NCBI GenBank assembly: GCA_027065825.1
Contig: JAMONM010000038.1
Coordinates: 1 to 34,430 of the forward strand
Reading direction: 5' to 3'
Source of the DNA: Campylobacterales bacterium
GTDB taxonomy: Bacteria > Campylobacterota > Campylobacteria > Campylobacterales > Nitratiruptoraceae
Length of the DNA stretch: 34,430 nucleotides
Shown here: positions 22,109 to 34,430 of the stretch, in pieces
How positions within the stretch are numbered: the stretch's first letter is position 1
Layout of the letters: the number at the start of each line of letters is the position of its first letter
Notes under the pieces: model-generated
What the model saw: the letters and a program-made list of their open reading frames with translations, nothing else
Databases searched by the model: none
Told to the model about the DNA's origin: nothing
Translations under genes and position numbers: made by a program

Positions 22109-24170
22109 ATTTATCAAAATTTTGGTAATAGCCGTTTTTATTCTCTTTTTGGCCATCTACCTTCATAAAGTGATGGAGTATGAGAAGGTAACCAAAATAT
22201 TCGGTTACGAGGAGAGAATAGGGGTGTTGGCCGACATAAACCACTATATCAGCGACGAAGTGGACAAAATAGTCGGTAACAGATACGTAAACTACGACTA
22301 TATAATCGACGATATAAAGCGCTTTCAGGAGGAGCTCAAGAAGATCTCCAAAAACGAACTCGCCTTGAAAACCTCGATAGTAGAAGAACTGAAAAAGATC
22401 AAAAAGAGTTTCGACGAGGAGAGAATAATAATAGAAAAGATTATACAAGAGAGCGCCGTAGTAAAGAGCTCTTTTTTGTATCTGCCCTATCTTGAAAAGG
22501 AGATTATGCTAAACGGTCTGAGCGATAAAAAGATCGTTGACGCGGTTCATGAAACCATAGAGCTGCTATCTTATCAGGTCTTTTTGAGGGAGAGGGGCTC
22601 CAACAAGAAATTCTACGAGAGTCTGGCCTCAATCAAAGAGTTTACGCCGCAGGATGAAAAGCTGGCCAAGCTTTTGAGATATTTTTACGTCCACTCTATT
22701 TTGGTTAACGACTCCATGGAGAGACTGACACCGCTTTTGGAAGAGTTCAAACATAAAAATATGATCGTCAATCTAAATATAGAAAACGCAAAAAACAGAA
22801 TAGTTGATTACGAGGTGAACGTAAAAAGAGACAATCTGCTGTTTGAAGGTGTACTGCACAGCGTTCTGTTTATTTTTGCTGGAACCATTTTCTTTTTTAT
22901 CTACAAGGAGCAAAAGGCCGAAAACGAATTGAAGAGAATGGCGGAATACGATTATCTTACCGGTCTTCCCAACAGATATAGGCTGCTAAAGGATCTAAAA
23001 AGAAAATATGAGGACAAAAAGGTACATATTATCAAGTTCGATATCGACAATTTTGCTCATATCAACGAAAAGTTCGGTTCCGTTATCGGCGACGTGGTAT
23101 TGAAATTCTTTGCCTCGCTTTTGGAAAAAGAGTGCCCGGGCCACTCCTATCGAGTGACTTCGGACGAATTTGTGGCCATTTGCGAAAATCCGAACAGGGA
23201 GGAGATAATCTCTTTTTTCAGAAGGTTGACATCCACGATAAAAAACAGGTCCCCCTACTATTTTACAATCAGCGCCGGAGCTTTCTGGCTGGAGGGCAAG
23301 TTCGACAACGAAAAGGTAATATATTACCTCCATTCCGCTCTTTACAGCGCTAAAAAACGCGGCGGCGACAAACTGGTCTTTTATGAGGAGGGGGATTTTT
23401 ACATAAAGGAGTACAGTTACCTTTCCCATATCGGAACTGAGATCAAAAAGGAGATCGAAGAGTCGATAAAAGAGGACAGGTTCGTTCTATGTTATCAGCC
23501 TATATGGAGCCTAAAAGAAAAAAGGGTCAAAAAGTACGAGGTTCTCCTTAGAATGCAAAAGGGCTCTTCCATCATATATCCGGCTGAATTTATCGAATTC
23601 GCCGAGCGTTTCAATCTCATAGGCAAAGTGACAAGAATAGTGATAGACAAAGCTTTCAAAGCCTATAAAGAGACCGGAGCCCCGCTATCTATAAATCTTT
23701 CGGGTCTCGATCTGGTCGATGAGTCTTTGATATCTTATATCATCAGGATGTCCAAAAAACATGATATCGACAATTCGCAGATAACTTTTGAGGTGACTGA
23801 AACCGCCGTGGTCGAAGATTTCGAAAGAGGCAAAAAGTTCATAACGGATCTGAAAAAAGAGGGTTTTAGATTCGCCATAGACGATTTCGGGGTGGGATAC
23901 AGCTCGCTGAAATATCTTCACGAAATACCTGTAGATTATATAAAAATAGACGGCTCATTCATAAAAGATATCAAAAACAGCGAAAAGATGCAGGAGTTCG
24001 TCAAAAATATCCACTATATCATCAAAAGCTCCGGAAAGCTTTCAATTGCCGAATTCGTCGAAGATTCCCAGACACTCGCCATTTTGGAGAGAATAGGAAT
24101 AGATTACGTTCAGGGTTATTTCATAGGTATGCCAGCCATGCAGATAGACGGCGCCAATAAAAACCTCTAA
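22101..24170 (+). CDS. Membrane c-di-GMP phosphodiesterase: helical sensor, degenerate GGDEF, EAL
   Basis: A 689-residue signalling protein. Hydrophobic segments at about 5-20 and 248-272 enclose a 225-residue all-helical periplasmic region of the DAHL type. The GGDEF domain (about 280-435) keeps 'YDYLTGLPNR' and 'KFDIDNFAHINEKFG', but its active site reads 'VTSDEF', so no diguanylate cyclase activity is expected. The EAL domain (about 450-685) keeps 'YEVLLRM' (ExL), 'INLSG', 'FEVTETAVVED', 'IDDFGVGYSSL', 'YIKIDGSFI' and 'AEFVED', enough for c-di-GMP hydrolysis. Overlap with the peroxidase-like gene suggests that the periplasmic cytochrome or its substrate feeds the sensor; that link is inference. 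Confidence 0.88.
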   Translation: MIRFIKILVIAVFILFLAIYLHKVMEYEKVTKIFGYEERIGVLADINHYISDEVDKIVGNRYVNYDYIIDDIKRFQEELKKISKNELALKTSIVEELKKIKKSFDEERIIIEKIIQESAVVKSSFLYLPYLEKEIMLNGLSDKKIVDAVHETIELLSYQVFLRERGSNKKFYESLASIKEFTPQDEKLAKLLRYFYVHSILVNDSMERLTPLLEEFKHKNMIVNLNIENAKNRIVDYEVNVKRDNLLFEGVLHSVLFIFAGTIFFFIYKEQKAENELKRMAEYDYLTGLPNRYRLLKDLKRKYEDKKVHIIKFDIDNFAHINEKFGSVIGDVVLKFFASLLEKECPGHSYRVTSDEFVAICENPNREEIISFFRRLTSTIKNRSPYYFTISAGAFWLEGKFDNEKVIYYLHSALYSAKKRGGDKLVFYEEGDFYIKEYSYLSHIGTEIKKEIEESIKEDRFVLCYQPIWSLKEKRVKKYEVLLRMQKGSSIIYPAEFIEFAERFNLIGKVTRIVIDKAFKAYKETGAPLSINLSGLDLVDESLISYIIRMSKKHDIDNSQITFEVTETAVVEDFERGKKFITDLKKEGFRFAIDDFGVGYSSLKYLHEIPVDYIKIDGSFIKDIKNSEKMQEFVKNIHYIIKSSGKLSIAEFVEDSQTLAILERIGIDYVQGYFIGMPAMQIDGANKNL

Positions 24171-24183
24171 AGCATACAATTGA

Positions 24184-24189
24184 TATAAT
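24184..24189 (+). promoter_or_regulatory. -10 box for ligA
   Basis: TTGATATAATCTC in the 46-base gap before ligA contains a consensus TATAAT, 28 bases before the ATG; GGGGAAATTT precedes the start. No -35 resembling consensus is found. Confidence 0.5.
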
Positions 24190-24201
24190 CTCTATTATTA
24201 A

Positions 24202-28248
<4,047 letters not shown>

Positions 28249-28252
<4 letters not shown>

Positions 28253-28962
28253 GACTGGATAGGTATCTATATAGCCGCGACATGGTTCGAAGCAGAACGA
28301 GAGCGAAAGAGCTGATCCTAAAAGGGGCCGTAAAAGTAGACTCTAAAGTGGTTAAAAAACCCTCTTTCGAGGTTTCGCAAGATTCCATAGTGGAGATAGA
28401 GGGGGATGATATCTTTGTCAGCAGAGCCGGGGAGAAGCTGTGGAGATATCTGCAAAAGGGAGCGTTAAATCCCGCCGGATCTACCGTTTTGGACGTTGGG
28501 GCGAGTACCGGCGGCTTTACCCAGGTTATGCTTTTAAAGGGAGCGGCGAGCGTGACCGCGCTGGACGTGGGAAAATTACAGCTACACGAGAGTCTCAGAA
28601 GAGATCCGAGGGTAAAGGTCCTCGAAGAGACCGATATCAGAGATTTTTCTCCCGCAAAAAGATATGATATAGTAACCTGTGACGTATCGTTTATAAGCCT
28701 GTTGTCTATAGCCGATTATTTGGATGGACTCTTTTTGAAAAATCTGCTGGTTTTGTTCAAACCTCAGTTTGAGGTGGGGAAAGAGGCAAAAAGAGACTCA
28801 AAAGGGGTTGTCAAAGATCAAAAGGCAATAAAAGAGGCTATGAGAAGATTTGAGAGTCTGGCTGAGGAGAAAGGATGGATTTTGATAGATAAATCTCCCT
28901 CCGAGATCAAGGGCAAAGAGGGCAATCAAGAGTATTTTTATCTATTCGAGAGAGCAAAATGA
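28249..28962 (+). CDS. tlyA: TlyA-family 2'-O rRNA methyltransferase (S4 + FtsJ)
   Basis: An N-terminal S4 RNA-binding domain ('RLDRYLYSRDMVRSRTRAKELI') is followed by a FtsJ-like methyltransferase ('VLDVGASTGGFTQVMLLKGA', 'VTCDVSFISLLSI', 'VLFKPQFEVGKE'). TlyA methylates the ribose of C1920 in 23S rRNA (and C1409 in 16S rRNA in the longer type II) and affects capreomycin sensitivity. The track start ATG 28204 is deep inside the upstream gene. TTG 28249, overlapping the upstream stop (TTGA) with GGGAGG 10 bases before it, gives the family's usual N-terminus and 237 aa, matching the short type I form of Campylobacter. An ATGA overlap links it to ribF. Confidence 0.9.
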
Positions 28963-29783
28963 GAGATACGATAGACTCTTTGGCCATAGGCGCCTTTGAC
29001 GGGATGCATCTGGGGCATAAGGCTCTGTTCGAGCGTCTGGGAAAAAGGGGCGGTGTTTTGATTATAGAGAAGTCATGCGCCAATATAACCCCCGGGGATA
29101 CCAGATGCGAGTTCGTTGAGCATCCATGCTTTTTTTATCGGCTCGAAAACATAAAACATCTCGATGCCGAAGGCTTCGTTGAAAAATTAAAAAGAGATTT
29201 TGTAAATCTAAAACGGATAGTCGTGGGGTACGATTTCGCTTTCGGAGCGGGCAGAAGATACGGCCCCGATGATCTAAAAAGGTACTCCGACTTTGAGGTT
29301 GAGGTGGTCGACGAGGTAAAAATCGACGGAATATCAGTCCACTCCAGAGTTATCAGAGAGTATATAAAATCCGGAGATATCGAAACGGCCACCAGACTGC
29401 TGGGCCACTCGTTCTTTATAGAGGGCGAAGTGGTCAAGGGTCAGGGACTGGGTTCTAGGGAACTGGTGCCGACCCTAAACCTCTCCGTAACCGATTACGT
29501 TTTGCCAAAGGAGGGGGTTTATGCGACTCTTACGGATATATGCGGCTACTATGAGCCTTCGGTGACTTTTATAGGGCGCCGCGCCACTACCGACGGTAAA
29601 TTCGGCGTAGAGACGCATATTATCGGAAAAACTTTAAAGGAGTGCAAAGACTCCAGAGTAAGGATCATATTCTTACAGCGTATTAGAGACAACAGAAAGT
29701 TTGACTCTTTGAGAGAGTTGAAAAAGGCGATAGAGTCCGATATCCAAAAGGCCCTGGCGGTCGTCAAAAAACATACGATCTAA
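28959..29783 (+). CDS. ribF: Bifunctional riboflavin kinase/FAD synthetase
   Basis: Converts riboflavin to FMN and FAD. The N-terminal adenylyltransferase has 'IGAFDGMHLGHKAL' (HxGH-type motif) and 'VVGYDFAFGAGRRY'. The C-terminal kinase has 'GQGLGSRELVPTLNLS' (PTxN motif) and 'GVYATL', then 'VETHIIG'. The length of 274 aa is a little below the usual 300-310, matching compact Campylobacterota versions. It is translationally coupled to tlyA (ATGA). The FAD product serves flavoproteins such as the NDH-2-like enzyme elsewhere in the window, though no regulatory link is visible. Confidence 0.94.
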   Translation: MRDTIDSLAIGAFDGMHLGHKALFERLGKRGGVLIIEKSCANITPGDTRCEFVEHPCFFYRLENIKHLDAEGFVEKLKRDFVNLKRIVVGYDFAFGAGRRYGPDDLKRYSDFEVEVVDEVKIDGISVHSRVIREYIKSGDIETATRLLGHSFFIEGEVVKGQGLGSRELVPTLNLSVTDYVLPKEGVYATLTDICGYYEPSVTFIGRRATTDGKFGVETHIIGKTLKECKDSRVRIIFLQRIRDNRKFDSLRELKKAIESDIQKALAVVKKHTI

Positions 29784-29792
29784 GGAAAATCG

Positions 29793-31820
29793 ATGATCAG
29801 AGTCGTTATAGCTGCCATTATGGCTTTTAGTTTCGGATGGGCTCAAAAGGAGGCTAACGCTCTAGTCGGCGAAGAGTCGCCATATTTGAGACAACACGCT
29901 CACAATCCGGTGAAATGGTTGCCGTGGAGCGAGGAGATTTTTGAGATAGCAAAAAGAGAGCATAAGCCCATATTTTTATCTATCGGCTACAGTACCTGTC
30001 ACTGGTGCCACGTGATGGAGGAGGAGTCTTTCGAAAACGAAGAGATTGCCGAGCTGATAAACAGGTATTTCATACCGGTAAAAGTGGATAAAGAGGAAAG
30101 ACCGGATATCGACAGATACTATCAAAGGATCTATCAGATAATGCACCAAAGAGGCGGCGGATGGCCTTTGACCATTATAATGACCGAGGATGGCAAACCT
30201 TTTTTCGCCGCCACCTATATTCCTCCCGAAGACGGATACGGCGTAAAAGGCATGAAGACCATTTTGCCGGTTTTGGCCAAAGCCTACAAAGAGGATAGAG
30301 AAACAATAGAAAAACGGGCAGACGCGGTACTGGCTCTGTTGAAAAGATATGAAGAACAAGAGTATGTGCCGGTAAAACTGGATCTTGTTTTGGCGGAAAA
30401 ATTTCTTATGCAGGTTAGCGAGGGATACGATCCGGTTTATAAAGGTTTCTCGAAACGGATAAAGTTTCCAGAACCCAGCAAAATCGAGGCTCTGATCGAT
30501 ATCTATATGATTTCAGAGGATAAGAGAGCTTTCAAAATGGCCGACGAAACGCTAAAGGCTATGGCTCGCGGCGGGATATTCGATCAGATAGAGGGTGGAT
30601 TTTTCCGTTACACTACCGACAGGAGATGGCAGATTCCCCATTTTGAAAAGATGCTCTATACAAACGCTCAGATTTTGATACCTTATATAAGGATGTATCT
30701 GCTCACAAAAGAGAGGCTTTATAAAGATGTGGTTTTGCAAACGTTAAAGGCCATAGATTCGAGATTTTTTTCAAAAGGTCTCTACCGTAGCGCCAGCGAC
30801 GCCGACAGCGAAGGTACAGAAGGCGGATATTTTATCTATAATTACGATGAGACACTAAAGAGGTTTTTAAAGGAGGGGTTTTCAAAAGAGAGGGCGATAG
30901 AGGCTCTAAAGAGATTCGGTATAACGCCGGACGGCAATATAGACGGCGAAAACTCCAATCCGTATCGTAACGAGGAGGTAAAACTCGACTCTTTGACCGA
31001 GCTGAAGGCGCTGAATATTTTACGAGACATTCGCTCAAAAAGAAAATACCCCTTTGTCGACGAAAAGATAATCACTTCGTGGAACGCTATGATAATAGAG
31101 ACGAAAATAAGAGCCTCCTGCATAGAGCCGCGTTATCTTTCGGAAGCTCTCGAGAGTCTCGATACGCTTTTGGAAAATCTCTATATAAAAAAGAGACTTT
31201 ATCATCAGATGGTTTGGGGGAAAAGACCTACGAAAGAGGCGATGCTCGAAGATTATGCCTATTTGATCAAAACTCTACTAGTGGCCTATCAATACAGTTT
31301 TGAAAAGAGATATCTAGATCTTGCAAAAGAGCTGGCGACTGAGGCAAGGAGGAGATTCTATCGCAAAAGATGGTATCTAAGCGAAGCTCAAATCGCTGCG
31401 GTGGCCGATTTGAGCGATGCTTATTACACTTCGCCTCTTGCCGTGATGATAGGAGATTTTTTGACGCTCTCTATTTTAAACGAGGATAAGAGGCTCTACG
31501 AAATAGCAAAAAGCGAGATCGACCGCCGTTCGGCGTTAATCTTTCACAATCCGGCGCTATACCCCCAAGCTTTTAGAGTAGCTATGAGAATAAAGCTCTC
31601 CGACATAGTTATCAAATCCGATAAAAAGAGATTAAAAGAGAGTTTATGCGAAATACTCTCTTTTAGATATCCCTATATTCTGTTAAAAAGCGAAAAGACC
31701 GCGAGATATCTGGCGTGCGCTAAAAACAGTTGCTTTGCCACGGTTGATAATCTGGAGAGTCTCAGAAGACTGGTCGAAAACCGTTTAAAGATGGAGGAGC
31801 CCGGCAGATGGAGAAGATGA
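29793..31820 (+). CDS. YyaL/SSP411-family protein with signal peptide (thioredoxin-like + six-hairpin domains)
   Basis: 675 aa. The thioredoxin-like N-domain carries the family hallmark '[15 protein letters not shown]' (CxxC) and '[14 protein letters not shown]'. The rest is an alpha/alpha six-hairpin glycosidase-like fold, with '[16 protein letters not shown]', 'PHFEKMLY', '[15 protein letters not shown]' and 'ITSWNAMII'. The function of the family is unknown to me beyond a possible sugar- or redox-related role. The first 17 residues ('[14 protein letters not shown]') form a signal peptide directly before the usual N-terminus, so this member is probably periplasmic. AAGGA lies 6 bases before the ATG. 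It overlaps cmoA by 13 bases and follows ribF by 9. Confidence 0.88.
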   Translation: MIRVVIAAIMAFSFGWAQKEANALVGEESPYLRQHAHNPVKWLPWSEEIFEIAKREHKPIFLSIGYSTCHWCHVMEEESFENEEIAELINRYFIPVKVDKEERPDIDRYYQRIYQIMHQRGGGWPLTIIMTEDGKPFFAATYIPPEDGYGVKGMKTILPVLAKAYKEDRETIEKRADAVLALLKRYEEQEYVPVKLDLVLAEKFLMQVSEGYDPVYKGFSKRIKFPEPSKIEALIDIYMISEDKRAFKMADETLKAMARGGIFDQIEGGFFRYTTDRRWQIPHFEKMLYTNAQILIPYIRMYLLTKERLYKDVVLQTLKAIDSRFFSKGLYRSASDADSEGTEGGYFIYNYDETLKRFLKEGFSKERAIEALKRFGITPDGNIDGENSNPYRNEEVKLDSLTELKALNILRDIRSKRKYPFVDEKIITSWNAMIIETKIRASCIEPRYLSEALESLDTLLENLYIKKRLYHQMVWGKRPTKEAMLEDYAYLIKTLLVAYQYSFEKRYLDLAKELATEARRRFYRKRWYLSEAQIAAVADLSDAYYTSPLAVMIGDFLTLSILNEDKRLYEIAKSEIDRRSALIFHNPALYPQAFRVAMRIKLSDIVIKSDKKRLKESLCEILSFRYPYILLKSEKTARYLACAKNSCFATVDNLESLRRLVENRLKMEEPGRWRR

Positions 31821-32524
31821 GAGACTCCATATTCAAAAAACCCGTTAAAAAAAGTTTCGAGTTCGACGAGGAGGTTGCCTCGGTTTTCGACGATATGATA
31901 GAAAGATCGGTCCCCTTTTATAAGGAGGTGGTAGATCTTGTGGCCGATTTGGCCGTAAAGAATCTAAAAGAGAACAGTCTCGTTTACGATCTGGGATCCT
32001 CTACAGGCAATACGTTGATAGAGATTCATAAAAAGAGCAGTTTCAACTTGCGTCTTGTGGGAATAGACAGTTCCGAGGCGATGATCAAACGGGCATGCAA
32101 CAAGGCGGCGGCATACGGAGCCGATATAACCTTTGTAAAAGAGGACATTTTGAATTACTCCTACGAGCCTTGCGAAATGTTTATAGCCAACTATACCCTG
32201 CAGTTTATCAGACCTCTAAAGAGAGAAAAATTCATAAAAAGAATCCATTCGAATCTAAAAGAGGGAGGCGTTTTTATATTTAGCGAAAAGATCGTCACCG
32301 AAGATAAACGGCTATCAAAGCAGCTTATAGAGATATATCACTCCTATAAGAAAAAGCAGGGCTACAGCGATTTTGAAATAGCTCAAAAACGTGAGGCTCT
32401 CGAAAACGTTCTGATTCCCTATACCATGGAAGAGAACGTGGAAATGGTCAGATCGGCCGGTTTTTCCTTTGTCGAGCCGATCTTTAGGTGGGCAAATTTC
32501 GCCACTTTCTTTGCCAGGAAATGA
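31808..32524 (+). CDS. cmoA: Carboxy-S-adenosyl-L-methionine synthase
   Basis: CmoA makes carboxy-SAM from SAM and prephenate, which CmoB uses to form 5-oxyacetyluridine at tRNA position 34. Hallmarks are '[22 protein letters not shown]' (the CmoA N-terminal signature), the SAM-binding '[15 protein letters not shown]', '[12 protein letters not shown]' and 'NYTLQFI'. The 238 aa length is usual. Campylobacter jejuni has a methyltransferase gene in this place after ribF. It overlaps the YyaL-type gene by 13 bases. Its TGA directly abuts the stop of the convergent DHH gene. Confidence 0.93.
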   Translation: MEKMRDSIFKKPVKKSFEFDEEVASVFDDMIERSVPFYKEVVDLVADLAVKNLKENSLVYDLGSSTGNTLIEIHKKSSFNLRLVGIDSSEAMIKRACNKAAAYGADITFVKEDILNYSYEPCEMFIANYTLQFIRPLKREKFIKRIHSNLKEGGVFIFSEKIVTEDKRLSKQLIEIYHSYKKKQGYSDFEIAQKREALENVLIPYTMEENVEMVRSAGFSFVEPIFRWANFATFFARK

Positions 32525-32539
32525 TCAGCCCTGCTGATC
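32523..32539. terminator. Hairpin at abutting convergent stops
   Basis: GATCAGC-cct-GCTGATC, a perfect 7-base stem with a 3-base loop, starts in the cmoA stop (32522-32524) and covers the stop and last codons of the DHH gene (TGATCA = both stops). No T-tract is present, so intrinsic termination is doubtful. Confidence 0.35.
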
Positions 32540-33541
32540 GAGGTATAGCTGAACGAACTCTTTTAGATTTTCGTAATCGAAAAACTCTCCGAAATTTTTG
32601 AATTTTCCTCCGCTGGCATTGGGATGGCCTCCTCCCAGAGCTATATCGTAGGCCATTTTCGATACGTCCATTTTGTTGTCGGCTCTGAGGGAAAAGGTGC
32701 CTTTTGGCGAAACGTTCATAAAAAAGTGGTAATCCGGATTTTGTTTTAAAAACCCGTTTCCCACTATGGAGCTGTTGGATACTCCGTATGTCAAGATCCC
32801 TTTGAACTCTTTGTATTCGATAGTAAATCTATCCTTCTCTTTCGCTAGCAAAGCGGTAACGTATTGCGTAACCAGATTGTCAAAGGTCTCCTCTTGGTCT
32901 CTTTTGAAAAAGCTCTTTTTGATTTTGCAAAGATCCTCATCGAGCCTGATGTAGCCTTTTGGGTCGTTTAGGTATTTTAACCCTTCTAAAAGCATATGGT
33001 GCCTGTATCGAACGTTTTGTGCCGGGAACATCGCTCTGTTTATCTCCTTTGCCTCTTCGACGGCTCTCATCAAAACTTTTCCGCTTTCAAAGGCCTCTTC
33101 TTGGGTCAACCATATATCTACGGCGTTTATTGCATCAAATAGCGGCGAATAGGGCAAGAGTTCATTGCGAAAAAATCTGTCAAAGGTGATTTTAGACGCG
33201 CTTCTCGTGACGTCGAGATAGTACCATTTGAATCTTTCGGCGCTTTCTGCCCCGGAGGCGTGGTGATCGAGCAGTTCCAGTTTAATATCAAAGCCGTTTT
33301 TTTTCAGCCTAGTTACCTCTTCTTCCAAAAATGCCGCCTCCTGCAGCGATAGATTCAGATCCGTTATCAATATGTAGTTGGTATCGTTGATATCGAGAGA
33401 GGATAAGATCTTCTCGATTTTTTTGATGATTTCATCTCCGTAATTGGCGTTTAAAAAGATTGCGTTCTCAAATAGGATCGATGTGACCAGCTGGCATCCG
33501 TATCCGTCCAGATCGGTATGCGAAAGGTGAAACAGCCTCAT
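32525..33541 (-). CDS. DHH-family phosphoesterase (NrnA/RecJ-like)
   Basis: A 338-residue two-domain phosphoesterase. DHH domain: 'SHTDLDGYG' (metal ligands), 'LITDLN', 'LLDHHASG' (DHH motif). C-terminal DHHA1 domain: 'IALGGGHPNASGG' (substrate-binding GGGH). Related proteins degrade short oligoribonucleotides, pAp or cyclic-dinucleotide linear products such as pGpG. With two EAL proteins in the window, a role in pGpG clearance is conceivable, but this is inference. It follows the Rrf2 gene on the - strand by two bases, so the two are probably co-transcribed. Confidence 0.85.
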   Translation of the reverse strand: MRLFHLSHTDLDGYGCQLVTSILFENAIFLNANYGDEIIKKIEKILSSLDINDTNYILITDLNLSLQEAAFLEEEVTRLKKNGFDIKLELLDHHASGAESAERFKWYYLDVTRSASKITFDRFFRNELLPYSPLFDAINAVDIWLTQEEAFESGKVLMRAVEEAKEINRAMFPAQNVRYRHHMLLEGLKYLNDPKGYIRLDEDLCKIKKSFFKRDQEETFDNLVTQYVTALLAKEKDRFTIEYKEFKGILTYGVSNSSIVGNGFLKQNPDYHFFMNVSPKGTFSLRADNKMDVSKMAYDIALGGGHPNASGGKFKNFGEFFDYENLKEFVQLYLDQQG

Positions 33542-33543
33542 AT

Positions 33544-33945
33544 CTACTCCATTAAATCTTGAAGAGTCAGCTCCTCAAGAAAATTGTCTATTCTGTTTTG
33601 AAGCTTGTTCAAAAAGGGCCAAAGCGTGCAAAAACTTCCCTTGTTGCTGGGGCAGCAGGCTTGATCGGGGGAACAGTCGAATACGCTGATATTTTTTCCT
33701 TCGGCCGATTCGGCTATCTCCTTTATAGAGAGCAGGCCCGGCTCCTTTGCCAGCATGAAGCCTCCCGTGGCTCCTTTGAAGGATTTCAAGATTCCCTTTC
33801 TGGCCAGATTTTGCAAAATCTTGGCCAGAAAACTTTTGGGAATGTCTAGCTGCCTCGAGAGCGTGTCGGTACCCATAGGTTCGTTTCGTTTCGCTATCAG
33901 TATCAAAGAGAGCAGCGCATATTCCGTGGCTCTGGTAAAAAGCAT
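33544..33945 (-). CDS. Rrf2-family transcriptional regulator
   Basis: A 133-residue winged-helix regulator: 'TRATEYALLSLILIA', 'LSRQLDIPKSFLAKILQNLARKG' and 'GGFMLAKEP' are the Rrf2 signature. Four cysteines in 'CSPDQACCPSNKGSFC' (C-x5-CC-x7-C) lie where IscR, NsrR and RirA hold an iron-sulfur cluster, so it probably senses iron, nitric oxide or redox state. TATAAT on the - strand at 33977-33972 supplies its promoter. Just upstream is a 14-mer shared with the inverted repeat at 5085-5113, a likely autoregulatory site. It is two bases from the DHH gene and divergent from rpsO. Confidence 0.92.
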   Translation of the reverse strand: MLFTRATEYALLSLILIAKRNEPMGTDTLSRQLDIPKSFLAKILQNLARKGILKSFKGATGGFMLAKEPGLLSIKEIAESAEGKNISVFDCSPDQACCPSNKGSFCTLWPFLNKLQNRIDNFLEELTLQDLME

Positions 33946-33971
33946 CTCTATCCTCGCTTTTTTTGAAACAA

Positions 33972-33997
33972 ATTATACAAAAATTATCCTATTTAAA
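33972..33997 (-). promoter_or_regulatory. Promoter and candidate operator of the Rrf2 gene
   Basis: Read on the - strand, TTTAAATAGGATAA (33997-33984) is followed by TTTTTG and a consensus TATAAT (33977-33972), 26 bases before the ATG. The 14-mer matches the region at 5101-5114 exactly, and its place just upstream of the -10 suits repression by the Rrf2 protein itself. Only one half of the inverted repeat is present here. Confidence 0.5.
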
Positions 33998-34040
33998 AAT
34001 TGAGGCGAGTCATTTATTGGTTTGACGCAAGAAATCGGAC

Positions 34041-34068
34041 TTGCCAAAAAAAAATATTTGGATATAAT
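34041..34068 (+). promoter_or_regulatory. rpsO promoter
   Basis: TTGCCA (34041-34046), a 16-base A-rich spacer and a consensus TATAAT (34063-34068) lie 40 bases before the rpsO ATG; the A-tract in the spacer is typical of Campylobacterota promoters. Confidence 0.7.
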
Positions 34069-34108
34069 GTCACTTCCAAAACAATACAGACCAATCAGGA
34101 GGCTAATT

Positions 34109-34378
34109 ATGGCTTTGGATTCGGCGAAGAAACAAGAGATCATCGCTAAGTTCGCTTCGAGCGAAAAGGATACCGGTTCACCTGCTGTTCAGATAGCTCT
34201 TTTAACGGAGAGAATAAAGTATCTGACCGATCACCTAAAAGAGCACAAAAAAGACCACTCTTCCAGACTAGGTCTTTTGAAGCTGGTAGGGCAGAGAAAG
34301 AGACTTCTTAGATATCTTAAAAAGAAAGATTACGACAAGTATCAAGAAGTAATCACCGCCTTGCAAATTAGAGGATAG
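34109..34378 (+). CDS. rpsO: 30S ribosomal protein S15
   Basis: S15 binds the central domain of 16S rRNA and bridges the subunits. '[14 protein letters not shown]', '[26 protein letters not shown]' type segments are the conserved helices ('[14 protein letters not shown]' and '[12 protein letters not shown]'). The length of 89 aa is standard. The track ORF begins at 34022, upstream of the promoter; ATG 34109 with CAGGAGG 7 bases before it is the true start. A terminator follows at once, so it is a single-gene unit here. Confidence 0.97.
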   Translation: MALDSAKKQEIIAKFASSEKDTGSPAVQIALLTERIKYLTDHLKEHKKDHSSRLGLLKLVGQRKRLLRYLKKKDYDKYQEVITALQIRG

Positions 34379-34400
34379 GTTCCGCCTCTCCTCTTTTTTG
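34370..34400 (+). terminator. rpsO terminator
   Basis: AGAGGA (34370-34375) and TCCTCT (34389-34394) pair around a 13-base loop and are followed by a T-run. The 5' arm includes the last rpsO codons. Confidence 0.65.
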
Positions 34401-34414
34401 CATACTTCTATTAA

Positions 34415-34422
34415 CCCCCCCC
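34415..34422. repeat. Run of eight C near the window end
   Basis: A homopolymer of eight C (eight G on the - strand) follows the rpsO terminator, 8 bases from the window edge. Such tracts mediate slipped-strand phase variation in Campylobacter; the neighbouring gene is not visible. Confidence 0.5.
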
Positions 34423-34430
34423 GCAAGATT

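Noticed and set aside
22077-22448. 123-codon - strand ORF opposite the start of the c-di-GMP phosphodiesterase
   Set aside because: Tyr/Val-rich shadow of a well-supported gene, with no ribosome site and no motif.
34022-34108. N-terminal extension of rpsO in the ORF track
   Set aside because: It spans the rpsO promoter (TTGCCA...TATAAT), and the S15 family starts at ATG 34109 with a strong ribosome site.

Overview
The window is a gene-dense stretch of a Campylobacterota (formerly Epsilonproteobacteria) chromosome. The placement rests on gene content and order. An initiator-associating factor HobA lies in the order lysC-hobA-holB-folP. The order ilvC - divergent polysaccharide deacetylase - dprA and the order ligA - tlyA - ribF - cmoA are also recognisable from Campylobacter and relatives. 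Base composition looks higher in G+C than Campylobacter jejuni. Together with the many redox, peroxide and cyclic-di-GMP genes, this suggests a free-living or chemolithotrophic member; that last step is inference. No tRNA, rRNA, CRISPR array, transposase or phage gene was seen, and no intergenic gap exceeds 300 bases.

Layout. (1) 1-4886, + strand: the 3' end of ilvC, a membrane-anchored divergent polysaccharide deacetylase, a DASS-family transporter, dprA, a metallo-beta-lactamase-fold hydrolase and a small HTH-like protein, closed by a strong terminator. (2) 4889-7630, an envelope/iron/peroxide region: a 50-residue exported peptide gene missing from the ORF track, a divergent membrane-anchored HtrA-type protease, a ferritin-like protein and a divergent PerR-like Fur regulator. 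(3) 7627-14813, - strand: hemW, tatB, tatC, queA, a type II NADH dehydrogenase-like flavoprotein, sixA, a small membrane ORF, exonuclease III and a ClC protein, mostly overlapping. (4) 14915-21078, + strand: rppH, then lysC-hobA-holB-folP, an rRNA methyltransferase and a second metallo-beta-lactamase paralogue, nearly all joined by 4-base start/stop overlaps. (5) 21254-24170: a di-heme cytochrome c peroxidase-like protein coupled to a membrane c-di-GMP phosphodiesterase with a degenerate GGDEF. (6) 24217-32524: ligA, a PAS-PAS-GGDEF-EAL protein, tlyA, ribF, a YyaL-type protein carrying a signal peptide, and cmoA. (7) 32525-34430: a DHH phosphoesterase and an Rrf2 regulator on the - strand, then rpsO on the + strand.

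Most interesting points. The peroxidase-like/EAL pair is preceded by a perfect palindrome and looks like a redox-to-c-di-GMP signalling module. The promoter region between the small exported peptide and the protease contains a perfect 10-base inverted repeat, and 14 bases of it recur in the promoter of the Rrf2 regulator 29 kb away, which suggests an Rrf2 regulon. Two NAPE-PLD-like hydrolase paralogues end two unrelated housekeeping gene strings. The ClC protein lacks several hallmark residues. All functional statements come from reading translated sequence by eye; no database search was possible.
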